Part shown: positions 35,813 to 39,419 of the stretch, piece after piece
Position numbering within the stretch: the stretch's first letter is position 1
Layout: each line of letters begins with the position of its first letter
Assembly: GCA_017449025.1 (NCBI GenBank)
Contig: JAFSKJ010000055.1
Location: 1 to 39,419 of the forward strand
Length of the DNA: 39,419 nucleotides
Reading direction: 5' to 3'
Origin: Prevotella sp.
Lineage (GTDB): Bacteria > Bacteroidota > Bacteroidia > Bacteroidales > Bacteroidaceae
The notes under the pieces: generated by a model
Told to the model about the DNA's origin: nothing
What the model saw: the letters and a program-made list of their open reading frames with translations, nothing else
Database searches by the model: none
Made by a program: the position numbers and the translations under genes

Positions 35813-36481
35813 CTAAGCCTTCCTCTTCAACACCTCGTCTATCATGCCATACTCCTTTGCCTCTTCAGCCGTCATCCAGTAGTTGCGGTCGGAGTCGGCA
35901 TAAACCTTTTCGTAAGGCGTATGGGAGTGTTCTGATATTATGGTATACAGTTCCTTCTTGAACTTCAGTATTTCCTTGGCTTCGATCTCTATGTCCGACG
36001 CCTGTCCCTGTACGCCGCCCAACGGCTGGTGTATCATGACGCGGCTATGAGGCAGCGCAGAGCGCTTGCCCTCCTGTCCGGCCACGAGCAGCACCGCAGC
36101 CATCGAGGCAGCCATGCCGGTACATATAGTAGCAACGTCGCTGGAGATGAACTGCATGGTGTCGTAGATTCCAAGACCTGCGGTAACGCTACCGCCCGGC
36201 GAGTTTATGTAAATGGAGATGTCTTTGCCCGAGTCCACAGAGTCGAGATACAGCAGCTGAGCCTGCAGCGTGTTGGCTGTATAGTCATCAATCTCTGTGC
36301 CAAGGAAGATTATGCGGTCCATCATCAAACGGCTGAACACATCCATCTGGGTTACGTTCAGCTGGCGCTCCTCCAGTATATATGGATTCAAATACTGAGC
36401 CTGAGCCTTCATCACGTCGTCGAGTGCCAGACTGTTAATGCCTAAATGCTTCGTAGCATATTTCCGAAAATCGTTCTTCAT
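35813..36481 (-). CDS. clpP: ATP-dependent Clp protease proteolytic subunit ClpP
   Basis: A 222-residue serine peptidase that forms the tetradecameric barrel of ClpXP. The catalytic triad is Ser126 ([11 protein letters not shown]), His151 ([11 protein letters not shown]) and Asp198 ([14 protein letters not shown]). The N-terminus is about 20 residues longer than the E. coli mature enzyme, probably a propeptide. It starts the clpP-clpX-recQ run, with a promoter at 36566-36573 and a terminator-like hairpin in the leader. The trigger factor gene that often precedes clpP is absent here; the divergent neighbour is a pullulanase gene. Confidence 0.95.
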   Translation of the reverse strand: MKNDFRKYATKHLGINSLALDDVMKAQAQYLNPYILEERQLNVTQMDVFSRLMMDRIIFLGTEIDDYTANTLQAQLLYLDSVDSGKDISIYINSPGGSVTAGLGIYDTMQFISSDVATICTGMAASMAAVLLVAGQEGKRSALPHSRVMIHQPLGGVQGQASDIEIEAKEILKFKKELYTIISEHSHTPYEKVYADSDRNYWMTAEEAKEYGMIDEVLKRKA

Positions 36482-36515
36482 TTCTATACCTTATTATATA
36501 TATAATACCAATGGT

Positions 36516-36560
36516 AAAAACCGCCAAAAGCAGCCCGTCAAGGCAGGCGGGGCGGTTTTT
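36516..36560 (-). promoter_or_regulatory. Terminator-like hairpin in the clpP leader (possible attenuator)
   Basis: AAAAACCGCC (36516-36525) and GGCGGTTTTT (36551-36560) form a perfect 10-bp stem with a G/C-rich interior that can pair further. Read as clpP-strand RNA, the 3' arm ends in UUUUU, as in an intrinsic terminator. The predicted transcription start from the box at 36566-36573 falls at about 36559, so the hairpin occupies the first 45 nt of the transcript, about 35 nt before the clpP ATG. Confidence 0.55.
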
Positions 36561-36565
36561 AGATA

Positions 36566-36573
36566 CAAAGATA
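36566..36573 (-). promoter_or_regulatory. -7 box for clpP-clpX-recQ
   Basis: On the minus strand TATCTTTG matches TAnnTTTG. It faces the divergent pullulanase promoter box at 36617-36624. Confidence 0.55.
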
Positions 36574-36616
36574 TAAAAAAAAAGCATTACGCAAGCCTAT
36601 TTTAAGATTTTTTTTG

Positions 36617-36624
36617 TAGCTTTG
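36617..36624 (+). promoter_or_regulatory. -7 box for the pullulanase gene
   Basis: TAGCTTTG matches TAnnTTTG, 32 nt before the ATG at 36657. Confidence 0.65.
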
Positions 36625-36656
36625 CAAACAATTTAAGAACTTAACGCCACACAAAG

Positions 36657-38618
36657 ATGAAAGCATTGATAATTGCAGGACTATTAACCATGATGTTGCC
36701 CAAAACAGGAAAAGCAGACGACTTCCGCTTCAAAGAGATGGACTATACGCCCGAGCAAACCACATTCCAGCTCTTTGCCCCGGTCAAGGCCAAAACCATA
36801 AAGGTACGCATATACAAGGACGGACAAGGCGGCCGTCCGATGAAGACCGTAGCCATGAAGCGGACGTACAGCACCGATCCAGACGAGAACGGCGACGTGT
36901 GGAAGGTAACCGTCAAGGGCGACCACTTAGGGCGCTTCTACACTTTCGACACAGGCAACGGCGAGACACCCGGCGTCTTTGCCAAGGCGGTGGGAGTGAA
37001 CGGCCAGCGCGGAGCCATCATCAACGACATGAAAACATGGCCCGACGACTGGTGCTGCGACCAGCACCCCATCATCAAGTCGCCCGCCGACCTTGTGGTA
37101 TACGAGCTGCACCATCGCGACTTCTCCATAGGCAACCCCGATGCCAAGTACCCCGGCAAGTTCCTCGCCCTCACTGAGCCGTGGGCCATCGACCACCTTA
37201 CCAAGCTCGGCGTCAACGCCATACACCTGCTGCCGTCATACGACTTCGGCTCCATTGACGAGACACGTCTCGACTTGCCGCAGTACAACTGGGGCTACGA
37301 CCCCGTGAACTACAACGTGCCAGAAGGGTCGTACTCCACCGACCCCTTCAACCCCGTTACGCGCATTCTCGAGTTCAAGCAGATGGTACAGGCACTGCAC
37401 AAGGCCGGCATAGCCGTAATCCTCGACGTGGTCTACAACCACACCTACGACATCGAGCACAGTAATTTCCAAAGGACATTTCCCGACTATTACTATCGGA
37501 AGACAACCGACAAGGCAGGCAACAAGGTATACTCCAACGGCTCAGGCTGCGGCAACGAGACAGCATCGGAACGGCGGATGATGCGCCAATTCATTGTTGA
37601 GAGTGCCAAATACTGGTACAACGAATACCGCGTTGACGGCTTCCGCTTCGACCTCATGGGCGTACACGACATAGAGACCATGAACGCCGTCAGGGCTGAG
37701 CTGTCTAAGCTCGACCCATCTATCATAATCTATGGTGAAGGATGGAGCGCCGGAACCTGCGCACTGCCCACTGAGAAGCTGGCCATGAAGGCCAACATCG
37801 CGCAGATGCCGGGCATTGCCGCCTTCAGCGACGAGCTGCGCGATGCCCTGCGCGGCCCCTTCAGCGACGACACGAAGAGCGGCTGGTTAGGCGGTCGCCT
37901 TGCCGGCGACAAGCTCAGCGAAGCCACTGAGAGCATCAAGTTCGGAATAGTGGGAGCCATCAGCCATCCACAGGTAGACCTGTCGAAGGTGAACTATAGC
38001 GACAAGGCGTGGGCTAATGAGCCTACGCAGATGGTGAGCTACGTGAGCTGCCACGACGACATGTGCCTCACCGACCGTATGCGGGCAAGCATCGACAGCA
38101 TCACCGACGACGAGCTGATACGCCTCGACCTGCTGGCACAGACAGCAGTCATGACCTCACAGGGCATGCCCTTCATGCTCAGCGGAGAGGAGCTGCTGCG
38201 CACAAAGCTCGGCGTACACAACTCCTACTGCTCGCCCGACTCCGTCAACCGCTTGGACTGGGGCAATGCCAAGCGCTACCCGCAGGTTCTCAACTACTAC
38301 CGCAGCCTGATACAGCTGCGCCACAACCATCCCGCATTCCGGTTAGGCGACGCCCACCTCGTGCGCAAACATCTGGAGTTCCTTGAGGCTCCGGCCGGCG
38401 TTGTTGCCTACCGTCTGAAAGACTACGCCGGACGCGACGACTGGCGCAACATCATCGTCATACTCAACAGCAACCGCACAGCCCAGCAGGTGCCCATCCC
38501 CAAGGGCATGTACACTGTGGTGTGCCAGGACGGGGAAATCAACGAGCAGTCCACCACCAAGATCTTCGGTCGCAAGGCCACCGTTTCCCCGCAGTCTGCC
38601 CTGATAATCCACGACTGA
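36657..38618 (+). CDS. pulA: Type I pullulanase (GH13), secreted
   Basis: A 653-residue glycoside hydrolase that should cut alpha-1,6 branch links in pullulan, glycogen or starch fragments. Signal peptide (MKALIIAGLLTMMLPKTGKA), N-terminal CBM48/E-set-like domain (about 24-125), then the GH13 barrel. The type I pullulanase signature YNWGYDP is at 210-216. Catalytic residues by family comparison are Asp332 (DGFRFDLMG), Glu361 (IYGEGWSAG) and Asp467 (YVSCHDDM). A C-terminal beta domain closes the protein (about 570-653). No lipobox is visible, so it is probably periplasmic. It stands alone, without a starch-utilisation (sus) gene set in the window, and is transcribed divergently from clpP. Confidence 0.9.
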   Translation: MKALIIAGLLTMMLPKTGKADDFRFKEMDYTPEQTTFQLFAPVKAKTIKVRIYKDGQGGRPMKTVAMKRTYSTDPDENGDVWKVTVKGDHLGRFYTFDTGNGETPGVFAKAVGVNGQRGAIINDMKTWPDDWCCDQHPIIKSPADLVVYELHHRDFSIGNPDAKYPGKFLALTEPWAIDHLTKLGVNAIHLLPSYDFGSIDETRLDLPQYNWGYDPVNYNVPEGSYSTDPFNPVTRILEFKQMVQALHKAGIAVILDVVYNHTYDIEHSNFQRTFPDYYYRKTTDKAGNKVYSNGSGCGNETASERRMMRQFIVESAKYWYNEYRVDGFRFDLMGVHDIETMNAVRAELSKLDPSIIIYGEGWSAGTCALPTEKLAMKANIAQMPGIAAFSDELRDALRGPFSDDTKSGWLGGRLAGDKLSEATESIKFGIVGAISHPQVDLSKVNYSDKAWANEPTQMVSYVSCHDDMCLTDRMRASIDSITDDELIRLDLLAQTAVMTSQGMPFMLSGEELLRTKLGVHNSYCSPDSVNRLDWGNAKRYPQVLNYYRSLIQLRHNHPAFRLGDAHLVRKHLEFLEAPAGVVAYRLKDYAGRDDWRNIIVILNSNRTAQQVPIPKGMYTVVCQDGEINEQSTTKIFGRKATVSPQSALIIHD

Positions 38619-38757
38619 CATCTCTTCGTCACGAAAAAACTGCGTAGAACCTACGACGAGTGCCTGCCTATTAGAATCTTATACTCGTAAATCGCCGATT
38701 TATAGCGGGTAACGCGCCAATGCCTAACATCTTCTGTTGTTTTTTCGCGCGCGCTCA
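38619..38757. other. Intergenic gap after the pullulanase gene
   Basis: I see no gene. A small palindrome TAAATCG-C-CGATTTA lies at about 38688-38702 and a GTAG/CTAC mini-hairpin at 38644-38654. No strong terminator with a T-run follows the pullulanase stop. The hairpin array at 38758 may serve that role. Confidence 0.4.
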
Positions 38758-38952
38758 CGTGAAACATTGAGGCTTCATCCGTAGAGTGGCACTTTACGGC
38801 GCTGGAGTGGCACTTATTTGAAATTAAGTGCCACTCCACGGTCGTAAAGTGCCACTCTACGGATGAGGCATGTTTCACGCCATTTTTATGAACCAAATTT
38901 TACATGTCAGAGGTGTCAGTAAAAAAGTGTCATCTCGTACGCGAGCGTGAGG
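38758..38952. repeat. Dispersed palindromic element, copy B, with giant hairpin
   Basis: Three nested perfect stems: CGTGAAACAT (38758-38767) with ATGTTTCACG (38870-38879), a 24-bp stem (38775-38798 with 38843-38866) and TGGAGTGGCACTTA (38803-38816) with its complement (38825-38838), closing on an 8-nt loop. That is 48 paired positions. The core unit AGTGGCACTTTA is the same as in copy A (24172-24201), here arranged as a double inverted pair. The conserved tail follows: GCATGTTTCACGCCATTTTT (38868-38887), TGTCAGAGGTGTCAGT (38905-38920) and TCGTACGCGAGCGTGAGG. Confidence 0.9.
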
Positions 38953-38962
38953 TGGAAATGCC

Positions 38963-39049
38963 CCAGAGAGGCATGATAGGAGTAGCCAGCCATACAGCCG
39001 TACCTAAGGCACGGCTGTATGGCTGGCTACCCCTATCTGATGCCTCTGG
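38963..39049. repeat. Second long hairpin after the pullulanase gene
   Basis: GTAGCCAGCCATACAGCCGT (38982-39001) pairs perfectly with 39011-39030 around a 9-nt loop. An outer arm AGAGGCAT (38967-38974) pairs with ATGCCTCT (39040-39047), with an imperfect GATAGG/CCTATC part in between. It is unrelated in sequence to copy B. Confidence 0.85.
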
Positions 39050-39091
39050 CATCGTCTTCCTACAGATGTGTATAACGAATATCTATTAATC

Positions 39092-39159
39092 GTAGGGACT
39101 TACTTTATGTATGTCCGCAAACCCGCATAGATTCGGACATACATAAAGTAAGTCCCTAC
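39092..39159. repeat. Third long hairpin after the pullulanase gene
   Basis: A perfect 26-bp stem: 39092-39117 (starts GTAGGGACTTACTTTATG) pairs with 39134-39159 around a 16-nt loop. It is unrelated to the two hairpins before it. Confidence 0.9.
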
Positions 39160-39180
39160 AATTAACAAATGTTCACTTTA

Positions 39181-39306
39181 TTACCTCACGAACTTCTTTC
39201 CGCCGCGGATATACACGCCCTTCTTCTTAGACTGTGCATCTACGCGCTGGCCGCCGAGGGTGTACACACTCCCCTCGCCCTTTAGAGTTACCGAGCGTAG
39301 ACGCTT
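39181..39306 (-). pseudogene. C-terminal fragment of a secreted protein (type IX tail-like)
   Basis: The minus strand reads SVTLKGEGSVYTLGGQRVDA...KKGVYIRGGKKFVR and a TAA stop at 39181-39183. This matches the pattern of the C-terminal tail seen on the 1152-residue secreted protein (NLQGVRI...GINIVGGKKVVVK). Going upstream, an in-frame TGA appears at 39307-39309 and no start codon is available, so only 41 codons are open. It is a decayed remnant, or a 3' end left after repeat insertion: the 24-bp dispersed repeat lies just upstream at 39317-39340 and a palindrome AGACGCT-TTC-AGCGTCT at 39299-39315. Confidence 0.65.
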
Positions 39307-39316
39307 TCAGCGTCTT

Positions 39317-39340
39317 GGTGGTACGAAAGCGGATAATCAT
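39317..39340. repeat. Dispersed repeat shared with the left edge
   Basis: GGTGGTACGA, AA, GCGGATAATCAT. The copy at 99-122 has TT at the two central positions. Confidence 0.75.
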
Positions 39341-39385
39341 ATAGTGTCATACATGAGGACACAGCCCGTCAGGCGTGGCCGATTG

Positions 39386-39419
39386 ACTTTACGGAAACTG
39401 AGTGGCACTTAGAGCGTAA
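39386..39419. repeat. Start of a third palindromic-element copy at the window edge
   Basis: ACTTTACGG, six differing bases, then AGTGGCACTTA matches the interior of copy B (ACTTTACGG...GAGTGGCACTTA at 38791-38816) with the same spacing. The window ends before the opposite arm could be seen. Confidence 0.6.

Noticed and set aside
38651-38896. An 81-codon frame with repeated VEWHF/VKCHS motifs
   Set aside because: The peptide repeats come from reading through the giant palindrome. No start or coding signal supports a gene.
39092-39159. Insertion-sequence terminal inverted repeats
   Set aside because: The two 26-bp arms are only 16 nt apart, leaving no room for a transposase or an IS body. It is a hairpin.

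Overview
The window looks like a chromosomal piece of a gut or oral Bacteroidales bacterium, most likely Prevotella/Segatella. Four things point there: promoters of the Bacteroidetes TAnnTTTG type in front of many genes; lipoproteins, one with an acidic surface-export signal after the Cys; secreted proteins ending in a type IX secretion-like tail (NLQGVR...GKKVVVK); and the gene sets clpP-clpX-recQ and guaB-PPIase-SurA-OstA-mutL. Most of it is conserved housekeeping DNA. The unusual material lies in the repeats between genes and, in places, inside them.

Layout. 1-900: a dispersed repeat, an MGMT-like alkyltransferase gene and a truncated AlkD-type DNA glycosylase gene. 995-5506 (minus): a 1152-residue secreted multidomain protein and aspartate-semialdehyde dehydrogenase (asd). 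5633-9416 (plus): a cation/proton antiporter, a LolD-like ABC ATPase and a CvfB-like S1 RNA-binding protein. 9460-16746 (minus): a cell-envelope block of a DUF1573 lipoprotein, an OmpA-family porin, a small lipoprotein and a 1666-residue surface lipoprotein. 17190-21594 (minus): asnS, an RluB-type pseudouridine synthase with a Gln/Arg/Gly-rich tail, and purB. 21683-24058: two identical tRNA-Val(TAC) genes on either side of an ACT-domain protein gene and a phenylacetate-CoA ligase gene. 24353-32222 (minus): guaB, two parvulin-type chaperones, an OstA/LptA-like protein and mutL, which read as one operon. 32400-36481 (minus): clpP-clpX-recQ. 36657-38618 (plus): a secreted type I pullulanase. 38619-39419: an intergenic array of very long hairpins and a broken C-terminal fragment of a secreted protein.

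How the genes fit together. The envelope theme is strong. SurA-like, PPIase and OstA genes serve outer-membrane protein folding and LPS transport, LolD serves lipoprotein release, and OmpA and the lipoproteins are their likely clients. The other genes serve nucleotide synthesis (purB, guaB), amino-acid supply (asd, asnS), DNA repair (MGMT, alkD remnant, mutL, recQ) and proteolysis (clpPX).

The most interesting non-gene content is: (1) a dispersed palindromic element built on AGTGGCACTTTA with a conserved tail, seen near mutL, after the pullulanase gene, and starting again at the right edge; (2) a degenerate 9-bp tandem repeat (CCCATTAGC-like) that supplies the lolD stop codon and the cvfB start codon, encodes a Ser-Pro-Ile linker inside CvfB, sits in the asnS leader, and in a related form encodes an insertion inside the AsnS catalytic domain; (3) a terminator-shaped hairpin right after the predicted clpP transcription start; and (4) a large cruciform-type repeat beside the first tRNA-Val gene.
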